The translations under genes were made by a program, and so were the position numbers. Below are positions 8,159 to 16,822 of a stretch of 64,000 bases of DNA, one piece after another. The notes beneath the pieces are model-generated. The model made no database searches and was not told the origin of the DNA. It was given only the letters and a program-made list of their open reading frames with translations. The stretch covers positions 1 to 64,000 of the forward strand of contig JAEWKR010000177.1 in NCBI GenBank assembly GCA_023457715.1, in the 5' to 3' direction. This DNA is from Verrucomicrobiota bacterium (lineage in GTDB: Bacteria; Verrucomicrobiota; Verrucomicrobiia; Opitutales; Opitutaceae). The stretch's first letter is position 1. Every line of letters begins with the position of its first letter.

Positions 8159-9696
8159 ACGAGCTACCCTGGCTCAGCGCCATCGTCTTCACGCCCTGGA
8201 TCGGGGCGCTGCTGCTCGCGGGCTGGCGCGGCGCGCGGCCGACCGTGGCGCGAACCGTCGCCCTCGCCTTCAGCGTGCTGCCGCTCCTGCTCACCGCCGG
8301 CGTCTGGTGGGGCTTTGACCGCGCTGACCCCCGCCTCCAGTTCGTCGAGCGGCAGGTGTGGATCGAGGCGCTGAACGTGCACTATCACGTCGGGATCGAC
8401 GGAATGGGCCTGCTGCTCCTCGGACTGACGGGCCTCCTGAGTCCCCTCGCGCTGTTCGCCGCCGGCTCGCTCCGGTCGCCGCGGGTCTTTGGGGCGCTCT
8501 TCCTCGCCCTCCAGGGCGCGGCGCTCGGCGTGTTCGTGGCCGTCGACTTCGTGCACTGGTTCCTCTTCTGGGAACTGAGCCTCATTCCGGCGTTTTTCCT
8601 GATCAAACTGTGGGGCGGCCGACACGCGACGGCGGCCGCGTATCAGTTTGTCGTCTACACGCTCGGCGGCAGCGCCTTCATGCTGCTCGCCTTCGCGGCG
8701 CTCTACGCGATCACCGGGACGATGAACTTCGAGACCCTCGCGGACCTCGCGAGCGACGGCACGCTCCACGACGCGCTGAACGAGGCGGGCGGTTTCTGGC
8801 CGCAGGCGCTCTTCTTCGGCGTGCTCCTCGGGCTGGCGGTGAAAGTGCCGCTCTGGCCCTTCCACACCTGGCTGCCGGCGGCCTACGCGGAGGCCCCGGC
8901 GCCGGTGTCGATGTTCCTGACCGGCGTCCTTTCGAAGATGGGCGTGTACGGTTTCCTGCGGATCCTGTGGCCCCTGTTTCCCGCGGAGCTGCACCAGCAC
9001 GGCACCTGGCTGCTGGGACTTGCGCTGGCGGGGGTCGTGCTGGGCGCGTTTGCCGCGCTGCGGCAGACCGAGGTGAAGCGGATGATCGCGTACAGTTCGT
9101 TGAACCACCTGAGTTACTGCCTGCTCGCGCTGTTCGCGGTGGCGGTGGCGGGACCGGTCAACGCGCCCGCGTCGGCGGCCGCGCTCAGCGGCTGCCTGCT
9201 GCAAGTCTTCAATCATGGGCTTTCCGCGGCGGCGCTCTTCTTCGTCGCGGGCGCGCTGGAGCAACGCAAGGCCGCGGCCGGCGGGACCGGACCGCTGCTG
9301 CTCGCGGACTTTGGCGGCGTGCGCGGACCCGCGCCCATCCTGGCCGGGCTCGCGGGCGTCGCGCTTTTCTCCTCGCTGGGCCTGCCCGGCCTCAACGGTT
9401 TCGTCGGCGAATTTCTGATCTTCCGCGGCGTGTTCGGCCTCGTCCCCTGGGCGGCGGCGGTCGCCTGCCTCGGTCTGTTCGCGACGGCCTTCTTCCTCCT
9501 GACCTTCTGGCAGCGCGTCTTTCACGGACCGCCGCGCGGCCTGACCACCGCGTCAGGTGCGGATCTGCAGGGACGCGAGTACGCAGTCCTTGTCCCGCTG
9601 GCGCTTCTCATGCTCGTCCTCGGCCTGCTGCCGCAGCTTCTGACCGGCGTCATCAACCCGCTCATCGTGGCGTGGACCGGCGGAGGTGCCCCATGA
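8155..9696 (+). CDS. nuoM: NADH-quinone oxidoreductase subunit M, first copy (complex I, operon 1)
   Basis: Antiporter-like proton-pumping subunit, 513 aa, about 14 helices expected. The TM5 Glu (FLFWELSLIP), the TM7 Lys (LAVKVPLWPFHTW) and the TM8 Lys (LSKMGVYG) are all present, so it looks like a canonical pump. It overlaps nuoL and the second nuoM by 4 nt on each side. The broad-fold match to NuoM over NuoL/N rests on the PFHTWLPAAYAEAP region and the length. Confidence 0.93.
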   Translation: MNELPWLSAIVFTPWIGALLLAGWRGARPTVARTVALAFSVLPLLLTAGVWWGFDRADPRLQFVERQVWIEALNVHYHVGIDGMGLLLLGLTGLLSPLALFAAGSLRSPRVFGALFLALQGAALGVFVAVDFVHWFLFWELSLIPAFFLIKLWGGRHATAAAYQFVVYTLGGSAFMLLAFAALYAITGTMNFETLADLASDGTLHDALNEAGGFWPQALFFGVLLGLAVKVPLWPFHTWLPAAYAEAPAPVSMFLTGVLSKMGVYGFLRILWPLFPAELHQHGTWLLGLALAGVVLGAFAALRQTEVKRMIAYSSLNHLSYCLLALFAVAVAGPVNAPASAAALSGCLLQVFNHGLSAAALFFVAGALEQRKAAAGGTGPLLLADFGGVRGPAPILAGLAGVALFSSLGLPGLNGFVGEFLIFRGVFGLVPWAAAVACLGLFATAFFLLTFWQRVFHGPPRGLTTASGADLQGREYAVLVPLALLMLVLGLLPQLLTGVINPLIVAWTGGGAP

Positions 9697-11246
9697 ACGC
9701 GCTCCCCTGGACGATCTATCTCTCGTTCGCCGGAGCCCTGCTCTGCTGGCTCATCGGCTCGCGGTCGAACGCGGCGGCCCGGGCGGTGGCGCTCGCGGCG
9801 TCCCTCGCGACGCTGGCCTGCGGGCTTTATGCCGGCGCCCACTTTGTCCCGGCAGCGGAGCTCCAAACCCTCATCGACCTGCCGTGGATCGCGGAGCTGG
9901 GGGTCCGGTATCATCTGGCGGTGGACGGCATCAGCCTCTCGCTGGCCGTCCTCACCGGCATCGCGGGGACGGCCGGCGTGTTGTTCTCGTGGAACATCGA
10001 GGACCGCGTGGGGGAATTCTTCGCACTGTACCTGGCGCTGATCGGGGGCGTGTACGGCGTATTCCTGAGTGGAGACGCATTTCTTTTCTTCGTCTTCTAC
10101 GAGATCGCGATCGTCCCGAAGTATTTCCTGATCGCGAACTGGGGTTCGACGAACCGGGAGTACGGCGCCATGAAGCTGGTGCTGTATTCGTTCGCCGGGA
10201 GTTCGCTCGTGCTGGTGGGGCTGATCTGGACGTATGCTGCGAGTGGCGCGACCACGTTCTCGCTGGCGGAGCTGGCGGTGGCGGCCAGCGCGTTCCCCCC
10301 GGCGCAACAGGCGGCCATGTTCGCCATCACCTTTCTCGGCTTCGCGATTCTCGCTGGCATGTTCCCCTTCCATACCTGGGCCCCGACCGGTCACGTGGCC
10401 GCGCCCACCGCCGCGTCGATGCTGCTCGCGGGCGTGGTGATGAAACTCGGCGCCTACGGGTGCCTCCGGGTGGCGATGACGTTGTTTCCGGAAGGCCTCT
10501 GGGCCTGGCAGCCCGTGATTGGCTGGCTGGCGATCATCGGGATCATCTACGCGGGCCTCGTCGCCCTGGTACAGGACGATTTCAAGTTCGTGATCGGTTA
10601 CTCGAGCGTGAGCCACATGGGCTTTGTGCTGCTGGGCCTCGCGGCGGCCAATGTGCAGGCCGTGAGCGGAGCGGTGCTGCAGATGTTTTCGCACGGCATC
10701 ATCGCCGGGCTGCTGTTTGCCGTGGTCGGCCGGATGGTCTACGAACGCACGCACACGCGAGGGCTCGAGGACCTGCGGACCTATCCGCTCCACCGGCTGC
10801 TGCCCTTCGCCGCGCTGGTGTTCGTCCTCGCGGGCGCTGCGTCGATGGGCATGCCCGGGTTCAGCGGTTTCCCTGCGGAGCTCAGCATCCTCGTGGGCAC
10901 GTGGGCCGTTTCGCCGCTCTGGGCCGCCGGCGGCGCGGTGGGCGTGATTGTCGCGGGGGCGTTCACGCTGCGGGTGATGCACGTTTCGTTCTTCGGCGCG
11001 ACGGAGCGGGGTGGGCGGCACGCGCCGGCGCCGTCCCGTGGAGTGGGCGCAGGCCAGGCACCTCACGCCGCGCCGGCGCTGCATCTGCCGCTGCCAGGGA
11101 TCACCTGGCCGGAGCGGCTGGGCGCACTGCTGTTGATCGGCACCTCGGTGTACATCGGGCTGTGCCCCGATCATCTGCTCGCCTGGATCACCCCGGCGCT
11201 GCAATCGCCGGTCATGCAGGCCGCGCTGGCGGGAGGGACCCCATGA
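9693..11246 (+). CDS. Second NuoM-type subunit (complex I, operon 1)
   Basis: A second, diverged NuoM paralogue of 517 aa in the same operon. The TM5 Glu is kept (FFVFYEIAIVPKY) and so is the TM8 Lys (VVMKLGAYG). The TM7 lysine, five residues before PFHTW, is replaced by Leu (ILAGMFPFHTW). A basic/Pro/Ala-rich loop (about residues 445-470) precedes the last helices. Position between nuoM and nuoN and 4-nt overlaps on both sides make it a genuine operon member. This arrangement matches the '2M' complex I class known from Nitrospira and others. Assignment to NuoM rather than MrpD is by overall similarity. Confidence 0.9.
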   Translation: MNALPWTIYLSFAGALLCWLIGSRSNAAARAVALAASLATLACGLYAGAHFVPAAELQTLIDLPWIAELGVRYHLAVDGISLSLAVLTGIAGTAGVLFSWNIEDRVGEFFALYLALIGGVYGVFLSGDAFLFFVFYEIAIVPKYFLIANWGSTNREYGAMKLVLYSFAGSSLVLVGLIWTYAASGATTFSLAELAVAASAFPPAQQAAMFAITFLGFAILAGMFPFHTWAPTGHVAAPTAASMLLAGVVMKLGAYGCLRVAMTLFPEGLWAWQPVIGWLAIIGIIYAGLVALVQDDFKFVIGYSSVSHMGFVLLGLAAANVQAVSGAVLQMFSHGIIAGLLFAVVGRMVYERTHTRGLEDLRTYPLHRLLPFAALVFVLAGAASMGMPGFSGFPAELSILVGTWAVSPLWAAGGAVGVIVAGAFTLRVMHVSFFGATERGGRHAPAPSRGVGAGQAPHAAPALHLPLPGITWPERLGALLLIGTSVYIGLCPDHLLAWITPALQSPVMQAALAGGTP

Positions 11247-12706
11247 ACGCCGAACTCCTGCAGACGGCACATGCGTGCCTGCCCGAAATCTCACTCGTTC
11301 TCGGCGCGCTGCTGCTCCTTGCCATCGATCTGGGTTTCGGCGCGCGGCTGGGAGACCGCGAGCGGATGCGCACGGCGGTGGTGCTCGGGGTGTTCGCCGT
11401 GTTTGCGGCGATCTATCACACCGTGGCGATTGGCTCGCCGGGACCGATCTTCGGCGGCGCCTTCATGTTCGACCGGCTGGCGACGGCGACCCGGCTCGGC
11501 GTGCTGGTGCTGGCGCAGCTCACCCTGCTGATCAGCGCCGGTTCCCGGCTGCGCAATTCGGCGGAGTTCGTGGCGATCCTGCTCTTTGCCACGACGGGGC
11601 TGCTGCTGATGGCCACGGCGCACCAACTCCTGCTCGGGTTCCTGGCGGTGGAGTTGGCCAGCCTTTCGCTCTACGTGCTCGCGGGCTTCGACAAGACGCG
11701 GCGCGAATCCGCCGAGGCGGCGTTGAAGTACTTCCTCGTGGGCGGCATCTCGAGTGCGTTCCTGCTTTTCGGCTTCAGCCTGATCTATGGTCTGACCGGT
11801 TCGATCCAGCTGCCCGTGATCGCGCGGCAGCTCGCGTCGCAGCCGCTCACGCCGCTGCTGGTGGTCGCGCTGGTGATGGTGGTGGTGGCATTCGGCTTCA
11901 AGATTGCCGCCGCGCCGTTCCATCTCTGGGCGCCCGACGTTTATGAAGGCGCCCCCACCCCGGCGACCGCGTTGATAGCGTCCGCGTCGAAGCTCGCCGG
12001 CTTCGCATTTTTCGCGCGGCTCTTCTGGGTTGGTTTCAATCGCACGTCGGGCACCCTTGCCACGGCGGTGCCGCAGCCTGGCTGGATGTTCATCGTGGCG
12101 ATCCTCGTGATCCTCGCGCTCCTGGTGGGGAACCTGGGCGCCCTGGCGCAAGGCAACGTGCGCCGCCTGCTGGCCTACTCCGCCATTGCGAACGCGGGTG
12201 CGATCCTGCTCGGCGTGCTGGCGGTGCCGCAGGCGGGCTATGGGCCGCTGGTGTTGTACGCCACCACGTACGGTCTGGCCACGGTGGGGGCGTTTGGGGT
12301 CATCGCCATCCTGGAGCAGACGGGCCGATGCGAATCGTTCGGTGACCTGGCTGGGCTGCACCGGCGCTCGCCGCTGCTCGCGGGCTGCCTGCTCGTGTTC
12401 ATCCTTTCGCTGGCCGGCATTCCGCCACTGGCCGGGTTTGTGGGCAAATTCACCGTTTTTGCCGCGGCGCTGAAGCTGAACGGGCTCGGCGGCATCCTGG
12501 GCTGGGTCACGGTGCTGGCGATTCTGCTGAGCGCGGTGGCCTTGTACTATTACCTGCTGATTTTGAAGGCGGCGCTGGTGACACGCGCGCCGGCCGAGGC
12601 CCCGAAGCTACGCGTGGAAGCGGCGCCGTTGGCGGGCCTGCTGATCACGGCGGCGCTGCTGGTGGTGCTGGGGGTGTTCCCGTCGCTGTTGCTGGGGTTG
12701 TTGTGA
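11243..12706 (+). CDS. nuoN: NADH-quinone oxidoreductase subunit N (complex I, operon 1)
   Basis: Antiporter-like subunit nearest the quinone module, 487 aa. It shows the NuoN features LPEISLVLGALLLL at the N-terminus, ELASLSLYVLAGF with the TM5 Glu, and FGFKIAAAPFHLWAPDVYEGAP with the TM7 Lys. It is the last gene of operon 1. Its start overlaps the preceding stop by 4 nt. A long hairpin repeat begins 14 nt after its stop and may end the transcript. Confidence 0.94.
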   Translation: MNAELLQTAHACLPEISLVLGALLLLAIDLGFGARLGDRERMRTAVVLGVFAVFAAIYHTVAIGSPGPIFGGAFMFDRLATATRLGVLVLAQLTLLISAGSRLRNSAEFVAILLFATTGLLLMATAHQLLLGFLAVELASLSLYVLAGFDKTRRESAEAALKYFLVGGISSAFLLFGFSLIYGLTGSIQLPVIARQLASQPLTPLLVVALVMVVVAFGFKIAAAPFHLWAPDVYEGAPTPATALIASASKLAGFAFFARLFWVGFNRTSGTLATAVPQPGWMFIVAILVILALLVGNLGALAQGNVRRLLAYSAIANAGAILLGVLAVPQAGYGPLVLYATTYGLATVGAFGVIAILEQTGRCESFGDLAGLHRRSPLLAGCLLVFILSLAGIPPLAGFVGKFTVFAAALKLNGLGGILGWVTVLAILLSAVALYYYLLILKAALVTRAPAEAPKLRVEAAPLAGLLITAALLVVLGVFPSLLLGLL

Positions 12707-12720
12707 GGTGATCCTGCGCC

Positions 12721-12808
12721 CTTGGGTACGTTGTCCCGCCTTCAGGCGGAAGGTTTGCGCGCGCACCCGATCAAGGCTTCCGCGTAAACGCGGGACAACG
12801 TACCCAAG
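12721..12808. repeat. Long hairpin repeat downstream of nuoN (GGGTACGTTGTCCCGC family)
   Basis: Perfect 19-bp arms at 12721-12739 and 12790-12808 enclose a 50-nt interior with smaller nested palindromes (CCGCCTTCAGGCGGAAGG and GCGTAAACGCGGG). Related copies lie at 29701, 29886 and 36774-36859. It could act as a terminator or mRNA-end stabiliser for the nuo operon; that role is inferred. Confidence 0.8.
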
Positions 12809-12856
12809 CCTCGTCTCGCTGGCGCGCTCCCCGCCACATCCCGAGGTCGCGAGTCG

Positions 12857-12892
12857 GCATCGCGCATCCCGCATCCCGGATCTCGCATCCCC
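12857..12892. repeat. Array of CGCATCCC-like units
   Basis: Imperfect tandem units (GCATCCC, GGATCTC) lie between the long hairpin and the ferredoxin gene. The same unit type recurs at 32670-32760. The rest of 12893-13029 shows no gene. Confidence 0.5.
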
Positions 12893-13029
12893 TGTCGCCC
12901 CACCCATCGATTCTACTGCAAGGCGCGCGCACTATTCCGGCGGGTTATGACGGGCATGAAGGCAAGAACTGCGCACAAAAAGCAATCCGGCGCGGGGTCG
13001 GTTTACGGGCGACGCGCTACCGTTTCCGC

Positions 13030-13263
13030 ATGTCAAATTCGTCGGACCGTACCCCCGATAATGTCGCCGGCCGATACTACGTGGATTCCAGCTGTATCGA
13101 CTGCGACCAGTGCCGCGTCATGGCTCCTGATTTGTTCGGCCGCAATCCGGACACCGGCCTTGGCTTCGTGAAACAGCAGCCCGTCACCGAGGCTGAAATC
13201 GCCCTGGCCGAAGAAGCCCTGGCGGCGTGTGCCACCCAATCCATCGGCAACGACGGGGCGTAA
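13030..13263 (+). CDS. Small 4Fe-4S ferredoxin
   Basis: 77-aa soluble electron carrier. It has CIDCDQCRVMAPDLF (CxxCxxC) near residue 21 and a distant fourth Cys in AACATQSIG near residue 68, the pattern of one-cluster ferredoxins. The usual Pro after the last Cys is absent. Its position between the nuo operon and the korAB genes suggests it carries electrons between a 2-oxoacid oxidoreductase and complex I. That link is inferred from context only. Confidence 0.85.
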   Translation: MSNSSDRTPDNVAGRYYVDSSCIDCDQCRVMAPDLFGRNPDTGLGFVKQQPVTEAEIALAEEALAACATQSIGNDGA

Positions 13264-13300
13264 TCGTCCTCGCGGCTCCGACGCCCACAGAACCAACCGT

Positions 13301-13358
13301 GGCGGGCTAAAGCACCGCCCTCCTCGCAACCCTGGGCGGGCTCAAGCACCGCCCTCCT
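13301..13358 (+). repeat. Two direct copies of a GGCGGGCT-AAGCACCGCCCTCCT element
   Basis: Copies at 13301-13324 and 13335-13358 differ by one base. Each forms a hairpin (GGCGG ... CCGCC). They sit in the 108-nt gap between the ferredoxin gene and korA. They resemble the shorter CCGGC-TAAA-GCCGG elements found inside nuoB, nuoI and the MrpD-like gene. Confidence 0.7.
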
Positions 13359-13371
13359 TTTCCTTACCCCT

Positions 13372-15186
13372 ATGTTGAACGATCTGATCATCGGCATGGC
13401 CGGATCCGGCGGAGACGGCATCGTCTCGGCCGGCGAGTCCCTCATGAGCGCCGCGGCGCAGGAGGGCTACTATGCCATTCTCACGAAGAGCTTCGGCTCC
13501 CAAATTCGCGGCGGCGAATCGTCGTGCCGCCTGCGTCTCGCCACGACCCCGGTATTAAACCCGGCGGGCGTGCTGAGCGTGGCCGTCGCGCTGAACTGGG
13601 AGGACTTCCTGCGGTTCGGCGGCGAACTGACCGTCACCGAGGACACCGTCATCATTTACGAGCAGAAAACCGGCGTGGCGCCGGACGCGCTGCCGCTCAA
13701 GGTCACCCCCGCCATCGTCCGACCGGCGCCGATCGAGGACCTCGCCAAGAGCTCCGCCGGCACGCTGCAGGCAAAGAACAACGTGGTGCTCGGGTTGCTC
13801 GCCGGCTGGTTCGGGATCGGCCGCGAGGCCATCCTGGATGGCATCCGCAAAAAATTCGGCAAGAAGGGCGAGGACGTGCTCGCGGGCAACGAGCGGGCCT
13901 TCGCGGCCGGCATCGCCTATGCGGAACAGCATCCCATCCCCGCCGAAAAGCGCGTCGCGCCGGCGGCAGGCGGGAAGGGCAAGCGTCGTGTCACCGATGG
14001 CAACGAAGTGTGCGCGGAAGCAGCGTTGTTCGCGGGGTGCAAATTCTTCGGCGGCTACCCGATCACACCCGCCACGGAAATCATGCAGCATCTGCAGCGT
14101 GACATCTGGAAACACGGGGGCTCGCTCCTCCAGGCGGAGGACGAGATCGCCGGCATCGCCGCGGTCGTCGGGGCGTCGTTCGCCGGCGTGAAGGCGATGA
14201 CCGCCACGTCGGGCCCGGGGCTTTCGCTCAAGTCGGAGGTACTCGGCCTCGCCAGTCAGGCGGAGCTCCCCCTCGTCTGCGTGAACGTGATGCGGGGCGG
14301 GCCTTCCACCGGGCTGCCCACCAAGCCCGAGCAGGCGGACCTGTTCGCCTCGGCCTTCTCGGCCCATGGCGACTCCGTGCGTCCGATCCTGGCGCCGATC
14401 AGCGTCGCCGACATCTTCGGTGTGACGGTCGAGGCGTTCAACATCGCCGAGCAGTACCAGACGCCCGTGATCGTCCTGTCCGACCAGGAGATCGCCCAGC
14501 GGAAGGACATCATCGATCCGATCGACACCCGCGGCTACAAACGGATCGACCGGCTCAAGCCGACCGAGCAGCAGATGGCGGGCGGCTACCATCGCTTCAC
14601 GTTGACCGAGTCCGGCATCAGCCCCCTCTCCCATCCGGGAATGAAGGGCGGCGGCTACCTCGCGGCCGGCATCGAGCACAACGAGCATGGCGACCCCACC
14701 AGCAGTGGTGAGATGCACCAGAAGATGAACGACAAGCGGCTGCGAAAGCTCGATCCGCTCAAGCAGCGCGCCGATCTGTTCATCGTCGAAGGCGACGAAA
14801 CCGCGACCCTTGCCATCATCAGCTGGGGCAGCGTCGCCGGTGCCGCGCTCGAGGCCTTCCGCGCCGTGCGCGCCGAAGGGCTGAAAGTGAAGCTGCTGGT
14901 TCCGAAGCTGATCTACCCCATCGCCGAGGACGTCTTCCACGCCTTTTTCGCGGGCGTGGAGAAATGCGTGGTGGTGGAGCAATCCCACCAGGGCCAGCTG
15001 CACCGCCTGATCCGGATGTGGGTCGATGTGCCGCCCACCTTCGCTTCGCTCGCGCGCAGCGGCGCCAATCCGATCACCCCCGCGTTGATTGCCGAGCGCC
15101 TCAAGTCTCTGGCGTCAGCGTCCGCCACCCCCGTCCGTCGTAGTCACCTCAAACCCCTTTATCGTGATGATCTCCGCCAATGCTGA
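13372..15186 (+). CDS. korA: 2-oxoacid:ferredoxin oxidoreductase, fused gamma-alpha subunit (KorA type)
   Basis: Large subunit of a CoA-dependent 2-oxoacid:ferredoxin oxidoreductase, probably for 2-oxoglutarate. In the 604-aa product the gamma domain comes first (GMAGSGGDGIVSAGES, residues ~1-190), followed by the alpha domain with the pyrimidine-binding motif GGYPITPATEI near residue 225 and TSGPGLSLKSE near residue 282. This fused gamma-alpha layout is typical of KorA-like two-subunit enzymes. The gene ends inside the 5' end of korB. The substrate cannot be fixed from sequence; 2-oxoisovalerate or pyruvate are alternatives. Confidence 0.92.
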   Translation: MLNDLIIGMAGSGGDGIVSAGESLMSAAAQEGYYAILTKSFGSQIRGGESSCRLRLATTPVLNPAGVLSVAVALNWEDFLRFGGELTVTEDTVIIYEQKTGVAPDALPLKVTPAIVRPAPIEDLAKSSAGTLQAKNNVVLGLLAGWFGIGREAILDGIRKKFGKKGEDVLAGNERAFAAGIAYAEQHPIPAEKRVAPAAGGKGKRRVTDGNEVCAEAALFAGCKFFGGYPITPATEIMQHLQRDIWKHGGSLLQAEDEIAGIAAVVGASFAGVKAMTATSGPGLSLKSEVLGLASQAELPLVCVNVMRGGPSTGLPTKPEQADLFASAFSAHGDSVRPILAPISVADIFGVTVEAFNIAEQYQTPVIVLSDQEIAQRKDIIDPIDTRGYKRIDRLKPTEQQMAGGYHRFTLTESGISPLSHPGMKGGGYLAAGIEHNEHGDPTSSGEMHQKMNDKRLRKLDPLKQRADLFIVEGDETATLAIISWGSVAGAALEAFRAVRAEGLKVKLLVPKLIYPIAEDVFHAFFAGVEKCVVVEQSHQGQLHRLIRMWVDVPPTFASLARSGANPITPALIAERLKSLASASATPVRRSHLKPLYRDDLRQC

Positions 15187-16051
15187 TTGTGGTTCCGCCG
15201 GCTGCGCTCCGGTTGCCCCCGCCCCCGTCCCCGCTCTGACCGCCAAGGATTTCAAGAGCACGCTGAAGCCGATCTGGTGTCCGGGCTGCGGTGACTACGG
15301 CGTCGTCACGGCCATCTACCGCGCGCTGGCCAACATCGGCCGCCCGCCTCACGAGGTCGCCTTTGTCTCGGGCATCGGGTGCTCCAGCCGCATTCCCGGC
15401 TACACGACCGCCTACGGTTTCAACACCGTCCATGGCCGGGCGCTGCCGGTCGCCCAAGGCATCAAGATGGCCAACCCCGATCTGCTCGTGCTGGTGGCGG
15501 GCGGTGACGGCGACGGCTTCTCGATCGGTGGCGGTCATGTGCCGCACGCCATCCGCCGCAATCTCGACCTCACGTATATCGTGATGGACAATCACATTTA
15601 TGGGCTGACCAAAGGGCAGCTTTCGCCGACGACCAAACGCGGTTCCAAGACGCCGAGCAGCACCTACGGGAGCATCGAGGAACCGGTGAATCCGCTGCTC
15701 TATTGCCTCGCCTACGGGGCCGGTTTTGTGGCGCAGGGTCTCCCCGCCGATCTGGATGGACTGACGAAGATGATCGAGGAGGCAATCCGCTATCCCGGCT
15801 TCTCCTTCGTCAATATCCAGTCGCCCTGCGTGACGTTCGGTGATCCGGCAGACCAGGTGAAGGTGCAGAAGACGCGGATGAAGAGCCTGGCCAGCCTGGG
15901 GCACGATCCGACCAACAAACTGCGCGCGATGGACCTGGCGCAGGACTACGTGAACGAGCTCTACACCGGCGTGTTCTACCGGAATCCGAATCCCCCGAAG
16001 ACCTACGACGCGGACATCCGCGACCGGCAGAAGGAAATGGCGGGCCGGTAA
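15167..16051 (+). CDS. korB: 2-oxoacid:ferredoxin oxidoreductase, beta subunit (KorB type)
   Basis: TPP-binding beta subunit that pairs with the upstream KorA. The 294-aa product has the 4Fe-4S cysteines in WCPGCGDYG near residue 43 with a later Cys in SPCVTFGDP. TPP/Mg motifs are GIGCSSRIPGY, GGDGDGFSIGGGH and MDNHIYGLTKGQ. I chose ATG 15167, 20 nt inside the end of korA; an earlier in-frame start at 15089 would add a low-complexity leader. The poly-alanine/proline segment before residue 25 is not conserved in the family. Confidence 0.92.
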   Translation: MISANADCGSAGCAPVAPAPVPALTAKDFKSTLKPIWCPGCGDYGVVTAIYRALANIGRPPHEVAFVSGIGCSSRIPGYTTAYGFNTVHGRALPVAQGIKMANPDLLVLVAGGDGDGFSIGGGHVPHAIRRNLDLTYIVMDNHIYGLTKGQLSPTTKRGSKTPSSTYGSIEEPVNPLLYCLAYGAGFVAQGLPADLDGLTKMIEEAIRYPGFSFVNIQSPCVTFGDPADQVKVQKTRMKSLASLGHDPTNKLRAMDLAQDYVNELYTGVFYRNPNPPKTYDADIRDRQKEMAGR

Positions 16052-16092
16052 GGGGCGAACGACGAGACACTAGGGACCAAGCACCAAACCCG

Positions 16093-16150
16093 AGCCACAG
16101 ATGGCACCGATGACACGGATCACACCGTGGCATCGGTGCGATCTGTGGCT
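16093..16150. terminator. Inverted repeat after korB, possible terminator
   Basis: Arms 16093-16112 and 16131-16150 (AGCCACAGAT...ACCGATG) pair over 20 nt with one mismatch and are followed by GTTTT. It lies 41 nt after the korB stop. It could equally be a member of the window's repeat families. Confidence 0.55.
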
Positions 16151-16822
16151 GTTTTGCAGGGGGGGGGCTGCCCTCGGGGGTAGTTGCAAGCAAGCTTGCT
16201 CCTATTCCTGAACGCCGGAGAGCGTGTCATTCGAGGTGCACGGTTTGCCGGAATGCCCCAGCGCCTCCGGGTAGCGTAGGCGTCTCGCCTGCGGACTCAC
16301 GGGCATCGACGGCGTTCCAGGTGCGCTAGCGTGCGTTGAGTACGTGGAGGGCGCCGAGTACGTTGAACGTTTTGAGTGCGCAGGCGGGACGCCTACGCTA
16401 CGCCGGACGGTTCAGCCCCTCGCCGATCGTCCTTTCCCCGTCATTTGCGTGCACAAGTTGCACCCCAAGCATTAGTTTACGACTGCTTCATGCCGGCGTT
16501 TTATTCCGCTTGCTAATGGGCGGCGGGGGTGCGCCCGCCGGCCAGCCGCTCCGGCGGACACGTGTCGCGGCGCCGCCGAAAAGAGGCGGCGCCCGCGGCC
16601 CCGAGTCGGGCTCCTCCAGAGGAGAAAACGCGCTCCGGGTCCCGGCGTATTCATCCTCCTGGTACACGCCGGGCCGCCGTTGCCCGACGGGGCCTTCCGA
16701 GGCCCACCATGTACAAGAAATGCGGATGGAACGGCAACCTCTGCGATGCCCCTGCGGGGCAATCCTGCGACTATGTTCCCGCTACCCATGGCCATCCCGC
16801 TTTCTTCAACCCTGCGCCTCGG
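16151..16822. other. Intergenic region with hairpins before nuo operon 2
   Basis: No convincing gene. It holds two copies, in opposite orientation, of the GCGTAGGCG/CGCCTGCGC hairpin repeat (16271-16299 and 16373-16401). It also holds a 9-bp perfect hairpin with arms 16569-16577 and 16585-16593 around GAAAAGA. An ATG at 16709 is in frame with nuoA and would give a 38-residue Cys-containing leader (MYKKCGWNGNLC...); NuoA proteins do not have such a leader, so I do not use it. The operon 2 promoter must lie here, but I cannot point to it. Confidence 0.6.

Noticed and set aside
16052..16822. Possible gene or longer nuoA starting at ATG 16709
   Set aside because: The extra 38 residues are not like any NuoA leader, and the region is full of hairpin repeats. 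ATG 16823 gives a normal protein.
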